Notes: generated by a model not told the origin, from the letters alone. 64,000 nucleotides of DNA from Dyella psychrodurans (GCF_003363265.1 NZ_QRBF01000008.1:66024-130023), one strand, 5' to 3'. Positions 1 to 7,378 are shown, numbered from the stretch's first letter. Made by a program: numbers and translations.

Positions 1-12
1 GAGGTTGCTCAT
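1..12 (-). CDS. start of a gene leaving the window (partial)
   Basis: An ATG on the minus strand at position 12 is preceded by a GGAG ribosome-binding site seven bases upstream. Only four codons (Met-Ser-Asn-Leu) lie inside the window. The DUF427 gene ends 41 bases upstream on the same strand, so the two may form an operon. The product cannot be identified. Confidence 0.4.
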
Positions 13-52
13 GAGGTTTCTCCGTTCGTATAGGAATTGAGTACAAGAAATG

Positions 53-451
53 TCAGTGGTCGAGCTCTTCAATCGCCTCGACGCGATCCGGATAAAACGC
101 AACGTGATCCTTGATCCGTGCGACAGCGTCATAGGGGTGCTCGTACGTCCATACCGCATTTGCGGCGTGCTCTCCGCCGACCGGCACGCTGAAGTAAGCG
201 CATTCACCTTTGTAGGGACAGTAGGTGGCGTGGTTCGTGCGCTCCAGCAGCGTCATGTCCACATCCTGGCGAGGAATGTATTGAACTGCCGCGTAACTGG
301 CCTCTTTCAGCGTCAGCGCGTTGAGTGTGTCGGCGACAACGCAGCCTGCGACTCTCACCACAACGCGTTGTGAGTTGCGTTCGATCGTGATGGGATGATC
401 CGGTCCAGGTACTTTGATCGTCCTGGCGGTAGAAGATGGGGCCTGTGTCAT
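53..451 (-). CDS. DUF427 domain protein
   Basis: This 132-residue protein matches the DUF427 pattern. Residues around 18-40 form a beta-rich start (HPITIE, RVVVRVAGCVVADT). A central region reads YIPRQDVDM, and a conserved TYCPYKGECAYFSV block ends the core. Length is usual for the family. The start is supported by an AGGAG site seven bases before the ATG. The biochemical role of DUF427 is not established. It is soluble, with no signal peptide or membrane segment. The next gene on this strand begins 41 bases downstream and runs out of the window. Confidence 0.8.
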   Translation of the reverse strand: MTQAPSSTARTIKVPGPDHPITIERNSQRVVVRVAGCVVADTLNALTLKEASYAAVQYIPRQDVDMTLLERTNHATYCPYKGECAYFSVPVGGEHAANAVWTYEHPYDAVARIKDHVAFYPDRVEAIEELDH

Positions 452-700
452 TGTCGTATCTCCTTAAAGGATGGCGAAGGGAGTGCCGCCCTGCTTTGTA
501 AAGCGATAACAAGGAACGGGGCGGAGTGAAGCTTGCCGTGAGTTGCTTCAGCACGGTCATTACCTGTGCGGGATGTCTTGGCGACCGGGACGCTACCTGC
601 AACTGACTTTCGATATCACTGAGAGCAACCCACCACCCTTGTCACGGCCTTATTGCAATCAGAGCGCCGGAATCAACGCGAGCAAACGCCCCTGCGAGAA

Positions 701-1549
701 TTATTTGGCATCAAGGAAGATCTTGGTGTGCCGAACAAACAGCTCGGGGTACTGATGGTGGGCTCCGTGGTTGGCATCCGGATATAGGATGAGCTGCGCG
801 TTAGGGGCGTGCTGCTGTATCAGGTAGGAGTTGATGGTGGGGATGATGATGTCGTTGTTGCCATTGACGACCAGAGTCGGCTGATACAGCTCCTTCAGAT
901 GGGTGTAGGTTTCGTCCTTCTCCGCGCCATAGGCACCAATCGCGGTGGCTTGGGCTTGGACCGTCTCCGTCGAGACTGCCGCGTCGCGATCCTTACGGGC
1001 CATCATGCGTGCCAGATAGGCGCGGCCGGCGGCTTGGCTGGCCTCGGATGGAGTGAACAGGATCGGCAGCCACATCTCCTCCTGGTGTTCGTACTTTTCG
1101 AAGAAGAGGGCCCGCGTTTCCGGCGGCATCTCCCCGATGCCCACGCCACCGCGCGGCCCCGTGCCGACCAGGACCAGCCGGCGCACGAGCTTGGGCCGGT
1201 CGAAAGCCAGCTGCTGGCCCACTAGGCCGCCCATCGAATGGGCCAGCACGTCGATCGTCTTAAGGCCAAGGGCGTCAATGAATGCCGCTGCGTCGCGTGC
1301 GGCCTGTCGAATCGTGTCCGGGGTGGTGCCGGTGGAGGAAGCAACCCCGGCGTTGTTGAAGAGAATGACTTCACGGTCAACAGCGAACGCGTCCGTCAGC
1401 GCGGAGTCGTGGTCATCGAGGTTGCCCATGAAGTGCTGGAAGAAGACCAGGGGTACGCCACTCTTGGCACCGAAGCGGCGGTAGGCGAACCGGATCCCAT
1501 TGGCGTCGATGAACTCAGTTGGGACTGTGTCGTGTGTGTAGTTGGTCAT
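701..1549 (-). CDS. alpha/beta hydrolase
   Basis: A 282-residue alpha/beta-hydrolase fold protein. The nucleophile elbow AHSMGG places the catalytic serine at residue 105. The acid is probably the Asp in NGNNDIIIP near 233, and the histidine lies in PDANHGAHH near 261. The FFQHFMGN segment supplies the oxyanion region. It is cytoplasmic and its substrate is unknown. It is transcribed divergently from a decayed lysR gene, the usual layout for a LysR-controlled target, so its regulator has probably been lost. A second hydrolase of the same general type lies at 23852-24679. Confidence 0.82.
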   Translation of the reverse strand: MTNYTHDTVPTEFIDANGIRFAYRRFGAKSGVPLVFFQHFMGNLDDHDSALTDAFAVDREVILFNNAGVASSTGTTPDTIRQAARDAAAFIDALGLKTIDVLAHSMGGLVGQQLAFDRPKLVRRLVLVGTGPRGGVGIGEMPPETRALFFEKYEHQEEMWLPILFTPSEASQAAGRAYLARMMARKDRDAAVSTETVQAQATAIGAYGAEKDETYTHLKELYQPTLVVNGNNDIIIPTINSYLIQQHAPNAQLILYPDANHGAHHQYPELFVRHTKIFLDAK

Positions 1550-1678
1550 GTCAGAACTCTCAAGGGAAGGGTTTAGCGCAAATCAAACCGTGCGAGGGGA
1601 AACCTTTGGGGCACCGCTGCCGATCCGGGCCCCCTCGCCAGTGCGAAAAATTTAATCGTCTGCAACGCGCCTGGAAAA

Positions 1679-1717
1679 GACTTTGTAAGCTGGTGCCCCA
1701 TGCCCAACAGGCATGGG
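1679..1717 (+). promoter_or_regulatory. lysR leader element, copy A
   Basis: The 11-mer GACTTTGTAAG is followed by a hairpin (CCATGCC, five-base loop, GGCATGG) just before the start of the lysR remnant. The same 11-mer followed by a CATGCC/GGCAT-type hairpin recurs at 28989 before the intact lysR gene and at 50381. It is probably a promoter-proximal or 5' untranslated element inherited with the gene. Confidence 0.55.
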
Positions 1718-1732
1718 AGGAGAAAAGAACCC

Positions 1733-1903
1733 GTGGAACTGCGCTATCTCCGTACTTCGTCGTAGTCACCGAAACGGGTAGCCTGACGGTGGTCGCCGAA
1801 CGTCGACTGCACACGTCCCAGCCATCGCTGAGTCGGTAGATCAAGGACCTAGAAGATCAGGTCGGTGTGGACTTACTGATCTGTGGCGCGCACGGAGTAA
1901 CGC
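1733..1903 (+). pseudogene. lysR-family regulator remnant
   Basis: The reading starts VELRYLR and continues, after loss of one base near 1754, as FVVVTETGSLTVVAERRLHTSQPSLSR. It then hits a TAG at 1837-1839 where the intact relative at 29033 has CAG. After the stop it reads IKDLEDQVGVDLL. This is the winged-helix N-terminus of a LysR regulator and a close relative of the 29033 gene. The effector-binding domain is gone. It carries a deletion and a nonsense change, so it cannot make a working regulator. It is divergent from the hydrolase at 701-1549. Confidence 0.85.
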
Positions 1904-1915
1904 TTATTCATCTCT

Positions 1916-2524
1916 TTGGCCACATTGGTCAGCGGCAGCGCATTTTCTGCGTCCTGTTCTTTACTCACGCAGGCCATGAAGGAACAAGCTCAACAGGCTT
2001 CCACAAAGGGAGATGCCGAGGGAGCATTGGAGTATGCGGCGATGACCGGTGACATCGCTGGTGTCCGTTCTGCTGCGAACACCGTTAAGCGGAAGGACGC
2101 ATCGGATGCAGGAAGTTTGAGTGCCCAAAAAGCGCTGAACAAAGCGCTCTACGATGCGGCGATGACTAGCCAGGTATCGACCATGCAAGCCCTTGTCGAT
2201 GTGGGCGCAAGTGTGAAGGCCGCCAATGCGTCCGCACTCATTGGTGCGGCCGAGTGAGGTCAAATCGAGAGCATGCGCACCTTGGTGAAGCTGGGTGCAG
2301 ATGTGTCTCAACGCGCAGACGTCGAATCGCAAGCTAATGTGCCGAGCGAGCAGAAGAACCGGAATACATTGCAGGCGGCCTGCAACCCATCGGAGGTGGC
2401 GATGCCAGTAGCGTTACCTGCGATGTCGCAGAAGCTGCGTCCCACCATGAGGTCGGAAGCGCAATCCCTAGCGTGTTCTGAGCAAAATCCATCTCACCGC
2501 CAATGGGCGTTTGCTCAAGCATAG
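1916..2524 (+). pseudogene. ankyrin-repeat protein, interrupted
   Basis: The frame encodes ankyrin-like helices: EYAAMTGDIAGVRSAANT, then ALYDAAMTSQVSTMQALVDVGASV, then SALIGAAE. A TGA at 2255-2257 is followed in the same frame by GQIESMRTLVKLGADVSQRAD, completing the third repeat. One nonsense change therefore splits the gene. After about 2380 the frame stops looking like ankyrin, suggesting a further shift. The N-terminal FSASCSLL resembles a lipoprotein or signal segment but the true start is unclear. Readthrough or a sequencing error cannot be excluded. Confidence 0.7.
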
Positions 2525-3007
2525 TTCCCAAGAGGAGACCCTAGTGACAATATAAATTACTGATTTTATTATTAAACAAACAATGCTACGCATAGTACAT
2601 ACTCAAAAACATACACAACGAAACTCGTCGATCGACCCAAATCGCTAATACGTGACCTCGACGGAATCCCCTTTTCGCGCAACGTGAGTCCCTACTAGGG
2701 CATAGAATTGATTTAGCCCCTTCGTCAGGCTAGCAAGCGGCTTTGAGCAGGTTTTGAGGCTTGATCTTGCCCATGCCCCCCCCTTTTACTTCAATACCAC
2801 TAGTTGGCCATCAGCGCACGGAAAAGCAGCCCAGTATCATGGTTGTGCGACCTTCGATGAACTTCTTGGAAAACTCAAAGAGATTGAAAGTGTCTTAGGG
2901 GCCAGAGACAGACTTTAGTTCCTGCCGCCGCCGAAGGGATTTGCTAAATGCAGTTCGATGCCGAGATATAAACGACACCAACAATAATGATTTAGGGGGA
3001 GACCAAA
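2525..3007 (+). other. intergenic region, no gene seen
   Basis: About 480 bases at the left edge of the island. The first 70 bases are markedly AT-rich. A run of C residues occurs near 2775. I see no convincing coding frame, tRNA or transposon end. A GGGGA ribosome-binding site at the right end serves the next gene. Confidence 0.5.
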
Positions 3008-3622
3008 GTGAGCGAAGAAAAAGATATCAATGAAGAAATTGAGCGTCTGAGGAAAGAACTCGAGCGAAAGGAACGAAATCAGCGCGCCGCGAGACTTCGA
3101 GCAGCGACTACTACCATGTTCGTAGCTATAGCGGGTCTTGTTCTTTCCACATCGCTCTTATTTGGTACGTTGAAAAATAAACCTCTACGCATCCCAGCCG
3201 AACCCAACACAGATTCCCTCAACACTTTGCGAGCTAACCTCGCAATGCTGCAGGATAGAGTTGCAAAGCTGGATCAACTTACAAAGGCAGCATATTTAAC
3301 GGCACCGTCCGCGGATACTTCGACTGAGCAGAGACGTCTAGCCGCTGAAGTAGTATCTCTAAATGATCGCATGACCAAGATTGAGGATGCTATTTCAGAG
3401 AGCCCAGAGAAAGCCCTCTCAATTCCATTGCTACGTAAAGATGTTGAAGACACTTCAAAGCGGTTAGGAGACTATCGAGACGCCACTCGTGCGGACATTG
3501 ATCGCCTGTACGAGTTACAGAAATGGATACTTGGCGGTATAGGAGTGTTTCTCCTCACTGCTATAGGCTGGGCTGCATCTATGATTTATAAATCCCTTCC
3601 GGGCAATAAAAGTGACATCTGA
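3008..3622 (+). CDS. membrane-anchored coiled-coil protein
   Basis: A 204-residue protein of unknown function. Residues 5-32 are a charged heptad-like helix (Glu/Lys/Arg). A membrane segment spans about 37-55, a long charged coiled coil spans 68-165, and a second membrane segment lies at 173-193. The GTG start is chosen because AGGGGGA lies six bases upstream. This two-membrane-segment layout is seen in many unnamed island proteins. It stands alone, with an AT-rich upstream region. No enzymatic motif is visible. Confidence 0.6.
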   Translation: MSEEKDINEEIERLRKELERKERNQRAARLRAATTTMFVAIAGLVLSTSLLFGTLKNKPLRIPAEPNTDSLNTLRANLAMLQDRVAKLDQLTKAAYLTAPSADTSTEQRRLAAEVVSLNDRMTKIEDAISESPEKALSIPLLRKDVEDTSKRLGDYRDATRADIDRLYELQKWILGGIGVFLLTAIGWAASMIYKSLPGNKSDI

Positions 3623-3730
3623 TCCGGTTTACCCATAATTTCGAGACCTTGAACCCGCAAGAACCCGAACGACCAACGCTCGCAGAATATTGTTCAAAAT
3701 CGCCGTGATCACCCGAGGAATGCAGATAGC

Positions 3731-4645
3731 ATGGAACGCATTTACAACGTCTTCCTCTTCTTCGAAAACGACATCTGCTCCATAGTCAGCTATTTCGCTC
3801 ACGATCACGTCGGCAGCGACTCGGACGGCGTGGCAATGCTTAAAACGTCCGTGAATCGTGACCTCCTAAACGCTGTGAAGGTTACTTTGAAAACGCCATT
3901 CACACGTGATGAATTTCATGCAAAGTGCCGCCTCGGGATAGGTCACCACCTATATGACGAAGCATTCGCCGCGCTAGGAGCGAGCGCATCACCACTATTT
4001 GTTACTACCCCAGTAGTCAACGGAACTCTATTCTTCAATCACCCCATAGAACACGGCGATATCGACATTTACGACCTCGCCCCAAAGGAAGGAAAAAATC
4101 GCCAAATGGTCGATTGGCTGGTGAAATATGCAACCCCAAAGGGGATAGAGCTTTCTCAACTTATCCATGATGACTACTTTCAATCCATCAAACTCACCTT
4201 CAATGCAGGACTCTATGTGTCCGCTATGAAGCTACTTGTATCTTGCATAGACAGCATTGCTTATATCGAATATGGAAATGAAAAGAAGTTCACGCCGTTT
4301 ACAAAATGGTTAGACACCTATGCAGATCTCCTGCCGCTTGGCATTACATCAGCCGAACTATGGGAGCTCCGTAACGGCATCCTTCACATGACCAATATCA
4401 ATTCCTCAAAAGTTCGCGACAATAAAATTAGACGCATTTCGTTTCGAGTGGGCGGCCCTCCAGATTACCCTAGAGAATCGGACGGCGTTTATTACTTTGA
4501 CTTCTTGGACCTAATTAGAGCCTTCGCGGATGCACAGGCTCGCTGGCTAGCCAGCTATAACGCCAACACCGAAAAATTCGCCAAATTTGTAGAGCGCTAC
4601 GATGAGACTATCTCTGATAGTCGCATCTCACTGACCCGGCTTTGA
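3731..4645 (+). CDS. HEPN-like protein of unknown function
   Basis: A 304-residue soluble protein. The C-terminal half is helical and carries ELWELRNGILH, giving an R-x4-H motif (Arg214, His219) at the end of a helix. This is the signature of HEPN ribonucleases and related folds. The preceding helix (residues 158-180) fits the four-helix HEPN layout. The N-terminal 120 residues match nothing I recognise. The gene converges on the retron-like reverse transcriptase with 56 bases between them, inside a defence-rich region. RNase activity is an inference from one motif. Confidence 0.55.
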   Translation: MERIYNVFLFFENDICSIVSYFAHDHVGSDSDGVAMLKTSVNRDLLNAVKVTLKTPFTRDEFHAKCRLGIGHHLYDEAFAALGASASPLFVTTPVVNGTLFFNHPIEHGDIDIYDLAPKEGKNRQMVDWLVKYATPKGIELSQLIHDDYFQSIKLTFNAGLYVSAMKLLVSCIDSIAYIEYGNEKKFTPFTKWLDTYADLLPLGITSAELWELRNGILHMTNINSSKVRDNKIRRISFRVGGPPDYPRESDGVYYFDFLDLIRAFADAQARWLASYNANTEKFAKFVERYDETISDSRISLTRL

Positions 4646-4701
4646 TCTAGCAGGGCATGCTTCAACAATCGTCACATTGGAGCCTCACGCCCCCTTCAAA
4701 C

Positions 4702-5685
4702 CTACTTATCATGAAGTGCAAGAGTAGTCAGCAGCTTAATCCGGACACGCAAGGCTCGGATTCTATTTTTCAACTCGTTTCCTTGCACGACATGCAATTG
4801 AGCTAACCTCGCCACTCTTCCCGACACGCTGTTCAACTTTGCCATAAGCTCCTTCGGCATATTGACTTGAGCCACTTCAAGCTCGAGTTGATGCACCGCT
4901 GCGCGGATTGCCTTGCGCTCTCCCAAGGATAAAGCGGCCCGCTTGTTGACCATGAGCTTAGTTGCTCTCATCGGTGCGTGGGCTCGCTGGATTTCCTGCT
5001 TCTTTCGCTTCGGCCTAAGTCCGTTCGCAGCCATAAGGCCATAGACTTTTCCGATGCATTCGCTCAATTGCTCCTTATCGAGCCCCTCCCTCGAAGATAC
5101 AGTCACATCATCAACATATCTTGAGTAGACGATCCCGCGACTTTTAAGATCTTCATAGAGCCGCCACTCTTGCTTCCAAAAAACTAAGTTAGCTAGATAT
5201 GAGCTAGTAATAGCTCCTTGAGGAAGGGAACCATCCTTAGTGCAAAGGGAGGTCAGCAGTCGCGAAACTTCTGGTGCAAAGTTAAAGAACCCTTGCCATA
5301 TTGAGTAGACCACGTCGGCCGTCACGCTGGGAAAAAAGTCTTTGATGTCTTCGCAAACTACAATCTTCGCCCCTGCATGGAAGGAGGCGTTCTTAATCGC
5401 ATCCTTGCCCTTGAGGCTGCCAGTCAAGTAATCTGGAAATGAAACGTGTGCAAAGACGCGAAGCTTGAGCCTTTCATGCACGAGCTTGAGAGGATAAAGC
5501 GCATCATATGGCTGCCTTACGGAACCATCTGGCTTAAGGATAGGATTCGCGAGGCGATATAGGTTATTTGAGTTCGCTGCCAACGCCTTTAAGGCGCTGG
5601 GCGATACAGCCAATACCTTGGACAGACTGGCACATGACTGGACGGGGCTGTATTTGTAATTAGGCCGACTTGCTAGCTGGACCAT
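4702..5685 (-). CDS. retron-type reverse transcriptase
   Basis: A 327-residue RNA-directed DNA polymerase. Residues 99-103 read NASFH, the NAxxH motif of retron reverse transcriptases. They are followed by DIKDFFPS (first catalytic Asp), LPQGAITSSYLANL at 154-167, and the YVDD active site at 190-193. The retron VTG motif position reads ATKLMVN (241-247), so that signature is altered. Length and order resemble the retron Ec86 enzyme. Such enzymes copy an adjacent structured RNA into multicopy single-stranded DNA and act in anti-phage defence. The start overlaps the XRE gene by 26 bases. Confidence 0.85.
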   Translation of the reverse strand: MVQLASRPNYKYSPVQSCASLSKVLAVSPSALKALAANSNNLYRLANPILKPDGSVRQPYDALYPLKLVHERLKLRVFAHVSFPDYLTGSLKGKDAIKNASFHAGAKIVVCEDIKDFFPSVTADVVYSIWQGFFNFAPEVSRLLTSLCTKDGSLPQGAITSSYLANLVFWKQEWRLYEDLKSRGIVYSRYVDDVTVSSREGLDKEQLSECIGKVYGLMAANGLRPKRKKQEIQRAHAPMRATKLMVNKRAALSLGERKAIRAAVHQLELEVAQVNMPKELMAKLNSVSGRVARLAQLHVVQGNELKNRIRALRVRIKLLTTLALHDK

Positions 5686-5956
5686 TGAGTAAATCCAGCG
5701 CGGTTACGGCCAAACGACCTGCGAGCTCTTGATCAATACCCTTAAGCTCCCCCCGCTCAGCACCAAGGAAGAATAAAATCTCGACTGGCACTCGCAGTGC
5801 GCTCGCGATCTTCTCGATAGTCGACAGGGTCGGATCTCTCTTGGAATTCTCCACCATGGAGAGATAAGAGACAGAACATCCAGCCACTTTAGCCAGCTCA
5901 GCCAGACTAAGCTTCCGCTTAGTCCGGCACATTTGGATTGCACTGCCCAAGTTCAC
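5660..5956 (-). CDS. XRE-family helix-turn-helix regulator
   Basis: A 98-residue protein with an XRE/Cro domain over residues 5-62: SLAELAKVAGCSVSYLSMVE is the helix-turn-helix, followed by DPTLSTIEKIASAL. The C-terminal 35 residues form a charged then hydrophobic tail. Its end overlaps the start of the reverse transcriptase in another frame, so the two are translationally coupled. Small HTH partners occur with some retron reverse transcriptases. It may be the toxin/antitoxin-like partner or a repressor of the operon. A palindrome at 6587-6603 upstream is a candidate operator. Confidence 0.82.
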   Translation of the reverse strand: MNLGSAIQMCRTKRKLSLAELAKVAGCSVSYLSMVENSKRDPTLSTIEKIASALRVPVEILFFLGAERGELKGIDQELAGRLAVTALDLLNGPASKSA

Positions 5957-6008
5957 TTTGTATCTCCAAACATGAAAGGCTTGTTGCGTCTTATCGGCCC
6001 CATCCTCA

Positions 6009-6242
6009 TCAGCGCATCAGATCAGTGATATTTGTCACTACACGAATCACCTTTCCAATCAGTTCCAGCACACGATCCCCCCAATCCAGCGCGGCGAGAC
6101 ATTTCGAACGTTTTCCTTCCTGTTCTAGTGCAGCAACTACTGTGTTGATTTCTTCGATTACGCTAGTGTCGAGTTGGCCTCGGTAGGCATCGCGTAGCTC
6201 TATGAGCAAACGGACGCTGCTTTCCTTGATATGGCTATCCAT
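6009..6242 (-). CDS. small helical protein upstream of XRE-retron pair
   Basis: A 77-residue protein of unknown function starting MDSHIKESSVRLL. I chose this ATG because GAAGGAG lies eight bases upstream, in preference to an ATG eleven codons earlier. The sequence is amphipathic and predicted helical, with LIELRDAYRGQLD and EEINTVVAALEQE. It is the first gene of a three-gene operon with the XRE regulator (52 bases downstream) and the reverse transcriptase. By position it could be an effector or accessory subunit. I recognise no family. Confidence 0.6.
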   Translation of the reverse strand: MDSHIKESSVRLLIELRDAYRGQLDTSVIEEINTVVAALEQEGKRSKCLAALDWGDRVLELIGKVIRVVTNITDLMR

Positions 6243-6257
6243 ATGGATAACTCCTTC

Positions 6258-6446
6258 AACGGGCAACATTACCCGCCGTCGTTAGCAATGAGCCGGAAGG
6301 AGCCAACCCGACACAACAAGCCAATCACCATTTCTAACGCTTCAGAACGCCGTCGCCGTCTCAAACCGCTACGAACCACGTTCTTAGGACGAAGGACTGC
6401 AACTCATCCCTGCCTGCGAAATAGCTTCACCAATGGATCGTGAAGC
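6258..6446 (-). ncRNA. structured leader, candidate retron msr-msd RNA
   Basis: Upstream of the retron-like operon, the minus-strand transcript can form consecutive stems. 6424-6430 pairs with 6440-6446 (seven perfect pairs). 6344-6349 pairs with 6379-6384 (six pairs). 6280-6290 pairs with 6329-6339 (ten of eleven pairs, 38-base loop). 6260-6263 pairs with 6272-6275. Retron RNA normally lies just upstream of its operon and is rich in stems. I could not identify the flanking a1/a2 repeats or the branching guanosine, so this remains a candidate. Confidence 0.35.
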
Positions 6447-6564
6447 GCCCGAAGTACCAACCGGGCCGATTAGCTAGCTCTTTGCTACCAATAAAGAAGT
6501 CAGTGCCCATCAAATAGAGCCCGACCGCGCGGTAACGCTCGGCCTTGGAAAGAACATTATCCTT
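6427..6564 (-). pseudogene. small coding remnant without a start codon
   Basis: An open frame ends with codons reading ERYRAVGLYLMGTDFF then ELANRPGWYFGRFTIHW and a TGA at 6427-6429. The composition is strongly protein-like (aromatic C-terminus). The frame has no good start: upstream it meets a TGA at 6565-6567, while an AAAGGAT site leads to an ATG in a different frame. A one-base shift near 6555 would join them. It is a decayed small gene, or a small gene with an unusual start such as the internal ATG giving 27 residues. Confidence 0.4.
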
Positions 6565-6586
6565 TCAGGAGCAACTTGTCAATAAT

Positions 6587-6603
6587 TTTCACTGACAGTG
6601 AAA
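6587..6603. promoter_or_regulatory. perfect palindrome, candidate operator
   Basis: TTTCACTG, a central A, then CAGTGAAA: eight perfect pairs around one base. It lies upstream of the minus-strand retron-like operon and its leader. An XRE dimer could bind such a site, and the only nearby regulator is the 5660-5956 product. Confidence 0.45.
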
Positions 6604-6644
6604 TTTCTTTGGAATGCCTTGGCGCCTGACCCGCCCCCTGAAGC

Positions 6645-6679
6645 AAAAAAGGGGTGCCGACGAAATGTCGACACCCCTT
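6645..6679 (-). terminator. Rho-independent terminator
   Basis: On the minus strand a stem of GGGGTG plus four more pairs (one mismatch, loop of five) is followed at once by six T residues. It sits 17 bases after the stop of the 48-residue gene at 6696-6842 and so ends that transcript, insulating it from the retron-like operon. Confidence 0.8.
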
Positions 6680-6695
6680 CCTAGCTTTACCTGTT

Positions 6696-6842
6696 TCAAG
6701 GCTTCTTATGGTATGGGGTCTGGGACAGAGCAGATGCCGCCGCCCTCTTATCCAACTTGCTGGACTTGGGGTTGGACAACACCTTGCTTGCCGCCGAGGC
6801 CGCCTTACGACCCGTCTGTTTAGGATTTTTACGAATTGGCAT
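6696..6842 (-). CDS. small basic protein, 48 residues
   Basis: The reading begins MPIRKNPKQTGRKAASAASK and ends AAASALSQTPYHKKP. It is strongly basic and rich in Ala, Ser and Lys. Proteins of about 50 residues with a GxKAASAASKxL block and an AASALSQ block are widespread in proteobacteria and have no known function. The start has GGAG six bases upstream, and a strong terminator follows the stop. It is transcribed on the minus strand after the small gene at 6936-7040. A nucleic-acid-binding role is only suggested by charge. Confidence 0.7.
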   Translation of the reverse strand: MPIRKNPKQTGRKAASAASKVLSNPKSSKLDKRAAASALSQTPYHKKP

Positions 6843-6900
6843 AGTGATCTCCGTGGAAATCAATTTAGACGCGTCAACCCGCCAACCACCAGCACCCGGT

Positions 6901-6927
6901 CTGGCGCCCCCAATGGGGGGGCGCCAG
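6901..6927. repeat. GC-rich perfect hairpin
   Basis: CTGGCGCCCCC pairs with GGGGGCGCCAG across a five-base loop. It lies nine bases past the stop of the small gene at 6936-7040 and upstream of the next one. There is no T-run on the minus strand and only three Ts on the plus strand, so it may be a partial terminator or a processing/stability hairpin between the two small genes. Confidence 0.6.
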
Positions 6928-6935
6928 TTTCTCCG

Positions 6936-7040
6936 TCAGGAGCTCGGGGGAGAGCGGAAATGTGCGCATACGTGCTCCAGACGCTCAAGGCGACGGCGCA
7001 AGTAAGCGTGCACAAACACGCTCTTGTTGCTGGTAGTCAT
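6936..7040 (-). CDS. tiny basic protein, 34 residues
   Basis: The reading is MTTSNKSVFVHAYLRRR followed by LERLEHVCAHFRSPPSS. GGAG lies eight bases before the ATG. Arg/His-rich short proteins with a KSVFVHAY start appear to be a small conserved type, but I cannot name the family. An inverted repeat at 7098-7129 sits in its promoter region. It probably shares a transcript with the 48-residue gene downstream. Confidence 0.5.
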   Translation of the reverse strand: MTTSNKSVFVHAYLRRRLERLEHVCAHFRSPPSS

Positions 7041-7097
7041 AAAGTCGACTCCGTAAAAAGCAACACGGAAACCAGCGCTACGGATTCGTGGACATAA

Positions 7098-7129
7098 ACA
7101 AATGGTTGATAAGTTAGTAAACCATTTGT
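7098..7129. promoter_or_regulatory. ten-base perfect inverted repeat
   Basis: ACAAATGGTT and AACCATTTGT are separated by 12 AT-rich bases. The site lies 58 bases upstream of the minus-strand small gene at 6936-7040, a position suited to an operator. A TTGACA hexamer on the plus strand begins at its right end. Confidence 0.5.
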
Positions 7130-7295
7130 TGACAACATTCGGCGCAGTGTTGCATTCTTCCAATCGCGTAGTACTAGGAAGTGCAACTTTCTTACGCTGA
7201 ATTTTGGTACATCCACTGATTCCGCCTAGCTGAACTCGCTCCCGTGCCGGAGTTTCGTTCAGTGCTGGACCTAACACAGCACCTTAACAGGAAGT

Positions 7296-7378
7296 GTGAA
7301 CTTTCTGTGGTGGGTTTGTGCCCATATTCACGTTAATGAAAAGTCGTAGGGATGTAAAGTCCCTCCGGCTTTTTTTTT
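7296..7378 (+). ncRNA. candidate small RNA ending in a terminator
   Basis: GTGAA (7296-7300) pairs with TTCAC (7327-7331), enclosing a TGGG/CCCA stem at 7311-7324. This is followed by a terminator hairpin at 7342-7378. No open frame with a ribosome-binding site ends here. A strong terminator with no gene in front suggests a short structured transcript in the gap before the recombinase. The promoter is not certain. Confidence 0.4.
7342..7378 (+). terminator. Rho-independent terminator
   Basis: AGTCG-T-AGGGA pairs with TCCCT-C-CGGCT (one mismatch and one G-U type pair) over a seven-base loop, followed by eight further T residues. It points along the plus strand. No annotated gene precedes it. 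Confidence 0.75.

Noticed and set aside
204-602. 132-codon minus-strand frame across the DUF427 start
   Set aside because: Arg/His-rich shadow in another frame; the DUF427 frame is clearly the coding one.
2730-2774. 14-codon minus-strand frame starting MGKIKPQNLL
   Set aside because: It resembles the first residues of a small conserved protein but ends after 14 codons, has only a G-run upstream and no other support.
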